NCBI GenBank assembly: GCA_021298835.1
Contig: JAJTHG010000020.1
Coordinates: 1-46,973, forward strand
Direction: 5' to 3'
Length of the DNA stretch: 46,973 bases
Origin: Gemmatimonadota bacterium
Lineage (GTDB): Bacteria > Gemmatimonadota > Gemmatimonadetes > Gemmatimonadales > Gemmatimonadaceae
Every line of letters begins with the position of its first letter. Position 1 is the first letter of the stretch. The notes beneath the pieces are model-generated. The model made no database searches, had not been told where the DNA came from, and saw only the letters and a list, made by a program, of their open reading frames with translations. Shown here in pieces: positions 9,096 to 18,700 of this stretch. The position numbers and the translations under genes were made by a program.

Positions 9096-9179
9096 GGCCG
9101 GAAAGCTCTCGCCCTCGGGGGGTGGCCGCCACGGGGCGTCACATGGCGGGCAGGAATATCACTATGTTACGGAGGCGCC

Positions 9180-9196
9180 GCCGGCATGATGCCGGC
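9180..9196. promoter_or_regulatory. 17-nt palindrome in the DUF808/pilin intergenic region
   Basis: GCCGGCAT-G-ATGCCGGC is a perfect inverted repeat with a one-base centre. It lies between the divergent DUF808 gene (start 9095) and the minor-pilin operon (start 9314), next to the relatively AT-rich stretch 9154-9168. The position suits an operator for either gene. Given the GC content, chance cannot be excluded. Confidence 0.3.
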
Positions 9197-9313
9197 CCAC
9201 CGCCGACCCGATGCCAACCGGGACGGTGGCGCGCAGACTGCGGCTGCGGCCGTGGGCCAACCGAGTGACCGAGCGGCGTCCGCTTCGTCCTCCCGTTAGG
9301 CGGAATCGTTCCC

Positions 9314-11257
9314 ATGCGTCCCTTCCCGACCCGTCGCCGCGCCGGCTTCGCCCTCGAGGCGACGCTCGCGGTCCTCGTGCTGCTCGTCGTGCTCGTTGCG
9401 TCCGCCGCGACGGGGGCGGCGACGATGGTGCGGACGTCGTCCGTGGACCAGGCGACCGTTCGGCTCATCTTCGCTGCGGACGGCGCGGCCGACCAGGCGA
9501 TGTCGCAGCTCTCGCAGTTGATCCGGCGCACGGGGATCCCGAGCCGGGCGCAACTCGACTCGATCCGCCTGCCCAACTACGCCGGCACGACCCTCGACGG
9601 CGTCACCATCTCCGATGTCGTACGGTCCGCGAGGACGCCGCCCACCGACCCGGTCCGCTTCGGCGCGTTCCGCGACCTCACGGGGGAGTACGCGCGGTAC
9701 GACCTCGACATCACCGCGCGGGATCGCGCCCAGAACACGGCGCGCGCGGTGGTGACGATCGAGGCCCAGCTGATCCCGGTCTTCCAGTTCGGGGTCTTCT
9801 TCAACCACGACCTCGAGGTCACGCCGGCCGACTCGATGCACTTCGCCGGCCGCATCCACGCGAACGGCGACATCTATCTCTGCGGCAGCGGCCCGATCGT
9901 CTTCGACGACTGGATCACCACCCCCAACCGCATCATCCGCGACCGCAAGGACGCGAGCAGCGCAGCCTGCGGCCAGTCGGGGACACGGCGACCCATGATC
10001 CTCGGGGCGGGCAACACGTACCGGGCACTCGGCTTCGACGGTCGCGGCACCGACAACACGAACTGCTGCGCGCACCCGGCGCAGGACGCCCGCTTCCGCG
10101 ACAGCTCGAGCGCACGCTTTCAGGGCCGCGTCCGCTCGGGGGCATTCGGGCTTGACTCCCTGACCGTGCCCCTGCCCCCGGGCATGGACCCGTACGGGGT
10201 GGTCCAGCCCCGGACCGGCGCCGAGGACCCGCAGGTGCGGCTGGCCAAGCTCGCCTACGCGGCCGACTGGTATCTGCGCGTGCCGTACGACAGCGTGCCC
10301 CAGGTCTGCGCCGGCATTGCGACGCGGTCCACGCGCCGGACCTTCCTGCAGGTGCCCACGCCGGCCCAATGCGCCGTCATCTTCGCCGGGCACGACTCGG
10401 CGTTCTTCGACGCGCGCGAGGACCGCATGGTCCGCACCCTCGATATTGACGTGGCGAATCTGCGGACGTGGGTGCGCGCCGACTCGGTACGCCGCACGCC
10501 GCTGGTGCTCTACATCGAGTTCACCGGCGCCCCCGCCTTGCAGTTCCCCCCGGACGCACAGGGACGCCCCACCGGACCCGGCGGCCTGGCGGGCGGGCTG
10601 CCGCTGCCGGCGATCCGGCTGCTGAACGGCCATCGGCTGCCCAATGCGCTCACCATCGTCTCGCACGCGCCGATCTACGTTCAGGGCGACTACAACCACG
10701 ACCGGACGCTGACGCAACCGGACACGGCGTGGCGACCGGCCGCGCTCGTCGGCGACGCGATCACGTTCCTCTCGCGCGCCTGGCGCGACTCGGCGAACAG
10801 CCGCGCGCTGGGCAACCATCACCAGGTCTGCCTCTCCACCGAGGTGACCGGCTGCAGCGACAACGCGCTGGCGGGGGCGGACAACTCCCCGATGTTCGTG
10901 CGCGCGGCGATCGCCGCCGGCCATGCGCCGACGACCAACACCGCGGCCGACCGCGGCCAGGCGAACTCGGCCTGGTTCGACGCCGGCGGTCCCACCGACT
11001 ACGGCGGCGGCCTGCACAACTTCCCGCGGTTCCTGGAGCACTGGCAGCCAGGGACCACCGTGGACCTCTCCGGATCGCTGGTCTCGCTGTTCTACAGCCG
11101 CATGGCCAACTGGGAGTGGCGCCAGGGAAGCCCGGTGTACGAACCGCCCGACCGCCGGTGGACCTTCGATGCGCGCTTCCGCGTGCCCGCGAACCTGCCG
11201 CCCGGGACGCCGAAGGTCGGCTCGGTGTACCGGATCGCCTACCGCCCCGGGTACTGA
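9314..11257 (+). CDS. Large PilX-like minor pilin/pseudopilin
   Basis: A 647-residue protein with a type IV prepilin-like start: short basic leader (MRPFPTRRRAG), then FALEATLAVLVLLVVLVASA as the hydrophobic helix, expected cut between Gly11 and Phe12. Glu falls at mature position 4 rather than the usual 5. The large C-terminal part has no assigned domain. It contains a FAGRIHANGDIYLCGSG block, which recurs in big PilX-like proteins, and several Cys residues that could form disulphides. It heads an operon with PilV-like and PilW-like genes (gaps of 1 bp and -4 bp). Likely role: a tip or adhesin minor pilin of a type IV pilus or type II secretion pseudopilus. It is much longer than ordinary PilX (about 200 residues). 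Confidence 0.7.
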   Translation: MRPFPTRRRAGFALEATLAVLVLLVVLVASAATGAATMVRTSSVDQATVRLIFAADGAADQAMSQLSQLIRRTGIPSRAQLDSIRLPNYAGTTLDGVTISDVVRSARTPPTDPVRFGAFRDLTGEYARYDLDITARDRAQNTARAVVTIEAQLIPVFQFGVFFNHDLEVTPADSMHFAGRIHANGDIYLCGSGPIVFDDWITTPNRIIRDRKDASSAACGQSGTRRPMILGAGNTYRALGFDGRGTDNTNCCAHPAQDARFRDSSSARFQGRVRSGAFGLDSLTVPLPPGMDPYGVVQPRTGAEDPQVRLAKLAYAADWYLRVPYDSVPQVCAGIATRSTRRTFLQVPTPAQCAVIFAGHDSAFFDAREDRMVRTLDIDVANLRTWVRADSVRRTPLVLYIEFTGAPALQFPPDAQGRPTGPGGLAGGLPLPAIRLLNGHRLPNALTIVSHAPIYVQGDYNHDRTLTQPDTAWRPAALVGDAITFLSRAWRDSANSRALGNHHQVCLSTEVTGCSDNALAGADNSPMFVRAAIAAGHAPTTNTAADRGQANSAWFDAGGPTDYGGGLHNFPRFLEHWQPGTTVDLSGSLVSLFYSRMANWEWRQGSPVYEPPDRRWTFDARFRVPANLPPGTPKVGSVYRIAYRPGY

Positions 11258-11258
11258 C

Positions 11259-11699
11259 ATGGCCGGCCGTTCCCGTCCTCGACGGCGCATCGCCGCGCGC
11301 CGCGTCCCGCCGGGGACCCACGCGCGCCGAGACGGCTTCACGCTCATCTCGGTGATCATCGCGATGATGCTGCTGTCGGTCGGCGTGCTCGCGCTGGCCG
11401 GCGCCACGCAGGTCTCGATGGGCGCGGTGAACTCCGAGAACACCCGCAACGTCGCCCTCCAGCTCGCGCGTTCGTACCTCGAGCAGGTGCGCGGCCGCGA
11501 CGCGGCGCTTCTGGTGACCGAGCCGGACACGCGGATCGACGAGACCGGCGCGGCGAACGCCGCCGGCCGCTTCCGGCGCACCCTCACGGTCGAGGCCACC
11601 GCGGACTCGGCGCTCGTGCGCGTGCGCGTGAACGTCTCGGCGCAGTCCGGCGCCTGGCCGGTCGTGATGGAGACGCTCGTCTTCCGTCCCACCCCGTGA
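11259..11699 (+). CDS. PilV-like minor prepilin
   Basis: A 146-residue prepilin starting at ATG 11259, one base after the previous stop. The 26-residue leader is unusually long and very basic (RSRPRRR, ARR), followed by DG|FTLISVIIAMMLLSVGVLALAG. Mature position 5, normally Glu, is Ser31 here; this Glu is normally needed for pilin assembly and N-methylation, so this subunit may sit at the very tip, as GspK-type pseudopilins do. The body is short and beta-rich (FRRTLTVEATADSALVRVRV). Middle gene of the three-gene minor-pilin operon. Confidence 0.7.
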   Translation: MAGRSRPRRRIAARRVPPGTHARRDGFTLISVIIAMMLLSVGVLALAGATQVSMGAVNSENTRNVALQLARSYLEQVRGRDAALLVTEPDTRIDETGAANAAGRFRRTLTVEATADSALVRVRVNVSAQSGAWPVVMETLVFRPTP

Positions 11700-12652
11700 C
11701 CCGCGCCCCGCGCCGCGCGGGCTTCTCGCTCGTCGAGCTGCTGGCCGCCATGACGATCGGGCTGCTGGTCCTTGGCGCCGCGACGTCGTTCGCCGTCAAC
11801 GCGTGGGTCACCCAGTCACGCAGTCAGGCGAGCGAGGATACCACGCGACGCGGACGGTACATCGCCATGTCGCTGCAGCGCGACGTCGGCGAGGTGGGGA
11901 TGCTGGTTCCCTCGTCGCCGCGGTTCGGAGCGCTCGTCGTCAACGGCGACACGATCGGGATGCTGCGCGTGCCGACCCGCGACACCGCCTTGCCGCCGGC
12001 CTACCTGCTGCGCTGGAACGCCGCCAGCCCGCCCCCTGCGGGTACCGGGACCTGCGGCGCGAACTGCCTCGAGGTCCGCAAGCGCAGCGGCCGGGTCGAC
12101 ATCGCCCCCGGCGACGTCTTCCTGATCCGGGACGACGGGACCGGATCTCAGCGCGTGCTCCTGGCCTCGTCGGTGAACGACATCGCCCCCGCCGACACGA
12201 CCGCCCCCGTGCAGGTGACCTTCCTCGAGGGGGTGCCGCGCCTGTGGCGGTGGCCCTCGCAGCTGGACTCGACGATCAGCGTCCCCAACAGCTCGGTGCT
12301 GAAGCTTGCGGTGGCCGTGTATTACCGGGTGGGTGACAATCTCATGCGGGCCTCACGCTTCGATCCGACCGGCCAGTTGATGCCGGAGTTGGTCGCGTCC
12401 GGCGTGTCGGCCTTCGATGCTTCGGTGTACTTCGCCAACGGCACGCAGGCGGACAGCGCCTTCCCTGAGGACTCGCTCCGCGACTTGTGCCAGGTCGCCT
12501 CGGTGCGCGCGATGACGCAGCTCACGACCGACCGCCCCGCCGACCCGCGCGTCGCCGCCTCAGGTATGGTCACGCGCCCGCTGGACATGACGTTCCTCGC
12601 GCGAAACCTGCTCTTCCAGCGCCGCGCGCGCCGCGGCCGACCCTGCGCCTGA
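11696..12652 (+). CDS. PilW-like minor prepilin
   Basis: A 318-residue prepilin whose GTG start overlaps the previous stop by four bases (GTGA), a sign of translational coupling. The leader MTRAPRRAG is followed by FSLVELLAAMTIGLLVLGAATS, with Glu at mature position 5 as expected. The globular part contains a Cys pair (GTCGANC) and the FLIRDDG block common in PilW-type proteins. The C-terminus is basic (RRARRGRPCA). Together with the two upstream genes it forms a priming complex for pilus assembly (inference from family). Its end is convergent with the aminotransferase gene, 24 bp apart. Confidence 0.75.
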   Translation: MTRAPRRAGFSLVELLAAMTIGLLVLGAATSFAVNAWVTQSRSQASEDTTRRGRYIAMSLQRDVGEVGMLVPSSPRFGALVVNGDTIGMLRVPTRDTALPPAYLLRWNAASPPPAGTGTCGANCLEVRKRSGRVDIAPGDVFLIRDDGTGSQRVLLASSVNDIAPADTTAPVQVTFLEGVPRLWRWPSQLDSTISVPNSSVLKLAVAVYYRVGDNLMRASRFDPTGQLMPELVASGVSAFDASVYFANGTQADSAFPEDSLRDLCQVASVRAMTQLTTDRPADPRVAASGMVTRPLDMTFLARNLLFQRRARRGRPCA

Positions 12653-12674
12653 CCGGCGACGCCTGACCGGCGAC
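12647..12674. repeat. 14-nt tandem duplication at a gene end
   Basis: GCCTGACCGGCGAC occurs twice in tandem (12647-12660 and 12661-12674), followed by GCCTA. The first copy contains the PilW-like stop codon. It fills the short space between two convergent genes. Confidence 0.8.
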
Positions 12675-12676
12675 GC

Positions 12677-13852
12677 CTAGTCGGCGAGTCCTCGCGCGTA
12701 CGCCACGATGCGTGCCGCCGCCACCGCGAGGCGGGCCTCGTCGGTGCCGAGCGTGATCCGCACGTGGCCGGCCCCGCCGGGGCCGAAGCCCTCGCCGGGC
12801 GTCACGCTCACGCCGAAGCCGTCGAGCAGGCCGCGGGCGAAGCGCTTGCCGTCGAGGCCCGTGCCGCGCACGTCGGCGAAGACGTACATCCCCGCGTCGG
12901 GCCGCCGAGCCGAGACGCCGGGCGCGTCGGCCAGCGCCTCGACGAGCACGGCCGCCCGCGCCGCGTAGGCGGCCCGCAGCCGGTCGAGCTCGCCGCCGCC
13001 GTGGTCGAGCGCGTAGGCCGCAGCGTCCTGAATGAACGGTGGCAGGCCGAAGTACATCGCGCGGGCCAGCTGGCGCAGGTGATGCGCCATCTCCGGCGGC
13101 GTGACCGCCCAGCCGCACCGCCAGCCCGTCATCGCATGCGACTTCGAGAGACTCGAAATGAGCACGCCCCGCTCGCGCATCCCGGGCAGGGCGAGCGGGC
13201 TGTGGTGGGTGCCTTCGTCGGCGAGCGCCGCGTACACCTCGTCCGAGACCAGCCACAGGTCACGGGCCCGGCACAGCTCGGCAGCCGAGCGCGCCTCATC
13301 CGCGGTGAGCGACGCCCCCGTGGGGTTGTGCGGGAAGTTGAGCAGCACGGCCTTCGTCCGCGGGGTGATGGCGGCGGCGAGGGTCGCGGGTTCGAGATGG
13401 AAGCGGTGCTCCGGTCGAAGCGGCACCTGCACCAGGCGCCCCCCGGGTGCGCCGATGACCGCTTCGTACGTGACGTAGGTGGGCTCCGCCACCACGACCT
13501 CGTCGCCGGGATCGAGCAGACACTGCGCCACGGCGAAGAGCGCTGCCTGCGCCCCCGGGAAGACGGTCACGTCGTCGGGCGAGACCTCGAGTCCGGTCGT
13601 GCGCCGCGTGTGCGCGACGATGGCAGCGCGCAGGGCGGGTTCGCCGCCGATCCCCGCGTAGTGGGTGCGGCCCGACTCGAGCGCACGCGTCGCGGCGGCG
13701 CGGATCGCCGGGGCCGTGTCGAAGTCCGGGTCGCCGATGGACAGCACGATGACGTCCTCGCCCGCCGACCGGCGGCGGAGGGCGTCGTCGTGCACGTGCC
13801 AGGCGTCGGAGCCCTCGCCGGCGATGCGGGCGGTGATGGCGGAGTATCGCAC
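12677..13852 (-). CDS. Class I/II PLP-dependent aminotransferase
   Basis: A 391-residue fold-type I aminotransferase. Visible features: LSIGDPDFDT near the N-terminus, the YAGIGGEPALRAAIV block, NFPHNPTG (substrate carboxylate/PLP Asn), VSDEVYAAL (Asp/Tyr pair to the PLP ring), and SLSKSHAMTGWRCGW with the Schiff-base Lys at 237. The C-terminal GEGFGPGGAGHVRITLG carries the conserved substrate Arg. It belongs near aspartate/aromatic and arginine:pyruvate aminotransferases (subgroup I-gamma); the amino acid used cannot be told from sequence. Cytoplasmic. It runs convergent with the pilin operon and divergent from the DUF885-like gene at 13989. Confidence 0.9.
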   Translation of the reverse strand: MRYSAITARIAGEGSDAWHVHDDALRRRSAGEDVIVLSIGDPDFDTAPAIRAAATRALESGRTHYAGIGGEPALRAAIVAHTRRTTGLEVSPDDVTVFPGAQAALFAVAQCLLDPGDEVVVAEPTYVTYEAVIGAPGGRLVQVPLRPEHRFHLEPATLAAAITPRTKAVLLNFPHNPTGASLTADEARSAAELCRARDLWLVSDEVYAALADEGTHHSPLALPGMRERGVLISSLSKSHAMTGWRCGWAVTPPEMAHHLRQLARAMYFGLPPFIQDAAAYALDHGGGELDRLRAAYAARAAVLVEALADAPGVSARRPDAGMYVFADVRGTGLDGKRFARGLLDGFGVSVTPGEGFGPGGAGHVRITLGTDEARLAVAAARIVAYARGLAD

Positions 13853-13988
13853 GAGGGAAAGCTAGTGTCGCCGCGGCCGTCGCCGCGCGCGGGTGCCAGC
13901 GTGCGTCCGGACGGGGACCGCGGCGCGTCCCGGTGGTCAGCACGCCGACGCGGCCGTAGCTTCTGCCCGTCCCCGACCCGGTCCCTCC

Positions 13989-15683
13989 ATGCGTTCTCTG
14001 TCCCGCCTCGCGTCCATCGCGGTCGCCGCCGCCGCCACGTTCGTCCCCGCCCTTGCGGCGCAGGCGCCCGGCCGGCCGGCCGCCTACGCCGACCTCGTGT
14101 CGCTCTTCGAGGGGTGGCGCCGCTTCGAGCAGCCGCCATTCGTGGAAGGGGCGCCGGACTACCGTCCCGCCACGAACGCGCGGCGGCTGACGGAGCTTGG
14201 GGAGTGGCAGCGCCGCCTCGCGACCATCGACACCGCCGGCTGGCCGATCCCGCAGCGGGTGGACTGGCATCTGGTGCGAGCCGAGATGGCGGGGATGCAG
14301 TACCACCTCACGGTGCTGCAGCCGTTCGCGCGCGACCCGGCCTACTACGCGTCCATCCGCACCGAGGAGAGCGACACGCCGGCCGAGGAAGGCCCCACCA
14401 TCCACGGGGCGATCCGGCTCTGGCGGTACCCCGTCTGGCCGCGCACGGTGCTCGACACGGTCGCGCCGCTCTCCCCGGCCCAGTCCAGGGCGCTCGCCGG
14501 CGAGTTGCGCGGCATCCCGCCGCTGCTCGCGCAGGCGCGCGCCAACCTTGCGGGAAGCAACGCGCGCGACCTGTGGGTCGGCGGCATCCGCGCGTTCGAC
14601 GAGCAGGTCGAGACGCTCGACGAACTCGCCAAGCGCGTGCCGGTGCGTGACCGCGAACTGGTGCAGGCGATCACCGCCGCCCGCGCGGCCACGGTGTCCT
14701 TCAAGGGGTGGCTTGAGGCGGAGGCGCCCGGAAAGACGGGGCCGTCGGGGATCGGCAAGGCGCAGTACACGTGGTTCCTCAAGCACGTGCTGCTCGTGCC
14801 GCTGACGTGGGACGACGAGGTGCAGGTCACGCGCCGCGAGCTGGCGCGCGCGCACATGTCGCTGCGGCTCGAGGAACAGCGCAACCGCGTTCTGCCCCCG
14901 CTGGAACCCGCGAACACGCCGGAAGCGTACCGCGCGCTGCAGGACTCATCGCTGCGCCGCTACTTCGGCTGGCTCCGGAGCACCGACCTTGTCACGGTGG
15001 AGCCGTGGATGGAGCGTGCGCTGCGCGAGCGGATGCATCCGTTCGCTCCCGAGGGGCGCCGCAACTTCTTCTTCCAGACCAACCACCGCGACCCGTTGCC
15101 GCTCTGGACCCACCTGTGGCACTGGTGGGACAACGCCAGGATCCGCGAGCAGCCCCACCCGAGTCCGATCCGCCGCACGCCGCTCCTCTACAACGTCTGG
15201 ATGAGCCGCGCCGAGGGCACGGCCACCGTGATGGAGGAGTACATGATGCACGCCGGCCTGTACGACCAGTCGCCCCGGTCGCGCGAGATCGTGTGGATCA
15301 TGCTCATGAACCGCGCCGCCCGCGGGCTCGGCAACCTCTACGCGCACAGCAACGAGCTCACGATGCAGCAGGCCGGCGACATCCACGTGAACTGGACGCC
15401 GCGGGGCTGGATGCGCCGGGACCCGCTGCTCGGCTTCGAGCAGCACCTCTACCTGCGGCAGCCGGGCTACGGCCCGGCGTATGTCACGGGGGGGCGGCTG
15501 GTGGACGAGATCATCGCGGAGCGCGCGCGGCAGTTGGGGCCGCAGTTCTCGATGCGGCGGTTCTACGACGAGTTCACGCGGGCCGGGATGATCCCGGTCT
15601 CGCTGATCTACTGGGAGCTCACGGGGGACGACCGCATGGTGCGGGAGCTCGAGGACGGGGTGACGCTGCGGCCGTTCCGCTGA
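13989..15683 (+). CDS. Secreted DUF885-like protein, possible metallopeptidase relative
   Basis: A 564-residue protein with a clear signal peptide (MRSLSRLASIAVAAAATFVPALAAQ), which is why ATG 13989 is used rather than the open frame further upstream. The body is alpha-helical with many Trp and Tyr. A segment EGTATVMEEYMMHAGLYD (about residue 410) resembles the EGWALY-E block of DUF885 proteins, and SLIYWELTGDD closes the fold. The HExxPGH motif of canonical DUF885 enzymes was not found, though His-rich motifs such as THLWHWW occur before it. It may be a divergent or inactive member. No operon partner: the next gene is convergent. Confidence 0.55.
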   Translation: MRSLSRLASIAVAAAATFVPALAAQAPGRPAAYADLVSLFEGWRRFEQPPFVEGAPDYRPATNARRLTELGEWQRRLATIDTAGWPIPQRVDWHLVRAEMAGMQYHLTVLQPFARDPAYYASIRTEESDTPAEEGPTIHGAIRLWRYPVWPRTVLDTVAPLSPAQSRALAGELRGIPPLLAQARANLAGSNARDLWVGGIRAFDEQVETLDELAKRVPVRDRELVQAITAARAATVSFKGWLEAEAPGKTGPSGIGKAQYTWFLKHVLLVPLTWDDEVQVTRRELARAHMSLRLEEQRNRVLPPLEPANTPEAYRALQDSSLRRYFGWLRSTDLVTVEPWMERALRERMHPFAPEGRRNFFFQTNHRDPLPLWTHLWHWWDNARIREQPHPSPIRRTPLLYNVWMSRAEGTATVMEEYMMHAGLYDQSPRSREIVWIMLMNRAARGLGNLYAHSNELTMQQAGDIHVNWTPRGWMRRDPLLGFEQHLYLRQPGYGPAYVTGGRLVDEIIAERARQLGPQFSMRRFYDEFTRAGMIPVSLIYWELTGDDRMVRELEDGVTLRPFR

Positions 15684-15701
15684 GGAGCGCCATGCCCCAG
15701 G

Positions 15702-18700
15702 TCAGCGATCCTGGGCGGATGGCTGGAACCCGATCAGGACGCGGGACGCACCGGCCTGGAGCACCGAAGTGAGCCACGGGGGAGCCTGGTCAAGATCTGC
15801 ACCGAGGACCGCACGGATCCGCTCCGTCGCCGCCTCGTAGGCGTCGCGTGACCGCTGCTCGGCCTGTCGGCGCAGGCGCTCCTGCTCCGGCAGCGGCGCG
15901 TCGTCGCGCTGCGCGTTCATGAGCCGCCGCCAGGCGATCGCATGTTCGGCCGTCAAGGTTCGTCGAACCTGCAGCAGTTGACCCCGGGTGGAGTCGGCGA
16001 GCAACGGCCCAAGTGGCGACTCGAGCACGAACTCCACGGGATCGAAGTACCAGCGCTCGGCAATGGCGGCGATGGCCTTGGCTCTCATGGCGTTGGACTG
16101 CGCCGCGTTGGCCCGCTCCAACTCCTGGCGAGACCGTGATGCCGCAAACGGCACCTTGACCTCGACGCGAGCACTCGCCATGGTCGGCAGCAGGGCGCGC
16201 CACGCTCCCGAACCGGCGCCGAACGCCGGATTCGGGCGTGAGAGAATCCGGCGCGAGGAGCTGTCGAACCCGACGGGGAAGGCCGCGACCGGATCGTTGC
16301 GCCCCTGTTCCCACTCGGTCAGCCGGCCCGAACCTCGGCCACCGACGAGCGACCACAACGAGAACAGATTCACGAGATCCACGGCAACTTCGACGTCTCT
16401 TCGCAGCACCCCGAGGCTGCTGGTGCGGGCGAACCGGACGGCCGTGGTCAAGCGTGACGACGTCGTGCAGGAGTTCGGCGGTGCGACACCGACGCCACCC
16501 AACATCGGGCATCGTTGGTCGCGGATGGCCGCATCGAGCGCGGCGGACGCGCCGAGCCCGACGGCGTCGTTCGCCAATCCGTCGCCGTTCACGTCGGTGC
16601 CGAACAGCGGGGTGAATCGCTCGCCGCTGGTCCACTCGACGAAGGCTGCCACTTCGAAGGGGAAAGAGAGCGTGGTGACGGTGACCTTGCTCACGTAGGC
16701 CGGGAGGGCCTGCATCGGCGCCCATCGCGCCGCCTGAACACCGTTCGTGGACCCGTCGGCGACGCCGACGATGCGCTGTCTCCCCCACGCCCGCGTCAGT
16801 GATCCGTTAATCTGCAGCCCTCCGAGATCCAGCAGGATCGCGCCGAACGTCAACTGGGCCGCCTCGCTTACCCCGTCCCACCCGGCGATGCGCTGGACAC
16901 CCGACGCTCGGGCCTCCAGCCCGGCGTTGGGCAGGATGAGGCCGGTTGCGGGATCGATCGCACCGGGCGGAGCGAACACCCTGCGGCCGTCCGCAGCCGA
17001 GAAGAGACCGAGACCGCCGCCGGCGAGGTTCCCGCTGGTGATGGTTCGGAGGCGGTCCGTTCTCGACAGGTCAAGCCGTACGTACGGCCAGAGGACCCGG
17101 AACACCGTGTTGGGCCGGAATTGCACCCCGGCTCGCCAAGTACTGGGCGCGCGGATTCCCGAGGCGATACTGCGCACGACGACGGATTCGGGGGCAGCGG
17201 CGCACCCGGTTCCAGCGGGCGGGAGGGGAGGTACCCTGAGCGGCGGCGCCTGTGGGCAGATTTGCTGAACCATCGAACCGGAAAGCGTCGGCTCAAGCAG
17301 GTCGGACGAGCCGATCCAATTGACGAAGCGCCCCGCATTCACCTGCAACTCACCGACATACCGCCGACGCCGGAAGAAGTGGGCGATGAACCCGAGCCGA
17401 GGTGACACGTCCGCGAACACCGTGGACGGCCCCCCGAGGCTTCGGCCATCGTCCATGGCCTGCACATCCAGACGTCCACCGAGGGAGACGTACACGCGAG
17501 GCGTCGGCTCGATGTATGTATTGAAACTGAGCGCGGCGATACCCGCTCGCCCGCCTGTGGTCTCCGAGGACCGCGCCGTTTCCGTGGACAGCAGTCGAGC
17601 GTCGGATTCCATGACGTTGACCCGGGCGAGGGTCGCACCGGCGGTCGGTGTGCGATGCCACGCCGCGTCTCGACCGATGAGTTCGATCTGGGCCGTCAGC
17701 GTACCGGCCAACGTGGGCAATTTCCTGTCGAACCGGGCGTCAACCTTGACCAGGCGAGATCGTCTGTCGTTCGCTGCCGGAAGCAGTGACCCGAAGGGTA
17801 TGCGTGTACCTGAGGCACCGCCTGCATCGAGGAGGTCGAGCCAGCCGCCCGGGACATCGGCCAGCGGGCCGCTGCGCTGCCGCTCCACCGTGCCGCCTGC
17901 GGAGACGGTCAGCCGCCCCCACGGCCATGCCCGGCGCCAGCGGTTCTGGAGCGCGAGATCAACGCCATCCTGCCGACCGGGGACGGTCAGCCGATCCATG
18001 CTGGTGTTCGCTCCGCCACGGGACGACACCAGGCCTGCCCTGAGCATCGAAGTGACGACACCACCGGCGACATCGCTCATCATCAAGGTGGCCAGCGCCG
18101 AGGCCGTACGCGAGCGCGCGGGATCGTTCCATGCATCGAGTCCGAGCTGGTCGCCCGTTCTCAGAATGCGCTGGAACAAGTCGGACGAGTCCGTCGCCGG
18201 GATCGGGAGGGTCGCCGACGACGCATTGAGCAGGATCGAGATCCCGCCTCGATGTGCCGGTAGCGGTGAACCGATCGAAAGGTTCACGCTCGGGATCCCC
18301 CCGATGGTCGTGCGAGAGCCGACCCCAGCCGCGGTCCCCTCCGTCGTGATCCGGAGGTCGAGTTCCCGGAAGCTGTGGGGAATGGTGCCCGCATTCACGT
18401 ACCCTCCGGCATAACCACCGGTCAGGGCGTCACTCGATATCCCGGCGCGCCCCATGACCGTCGCATCACGGGGAAGCTGCAGGGAGGAAACGGGAAGGCC
18501 GTCGAGTACCAGCTGATTCGTTGACGACGGCAGTCCAAGCGCCGTCAGGTCGCCCCCCGAGCGATTGAACCCGACGACCGTCGCCGCCACACGCGCATAG
18601 TCGCCGCTGTTCATGCCCGCGGTGGCCGGATCATCACCTCGCATGAGCAGCTCCTCTCCGTGGCCGGTGAGGCTCTGGAAAGGAATCACGAGCTCGGTCA

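Noticed and set aside
12647..12674. 14-nt duplication considered as an attachment site
   Set aside because: Only two adjacent copies, no integrase or tRNA, and simple slippage explains it.
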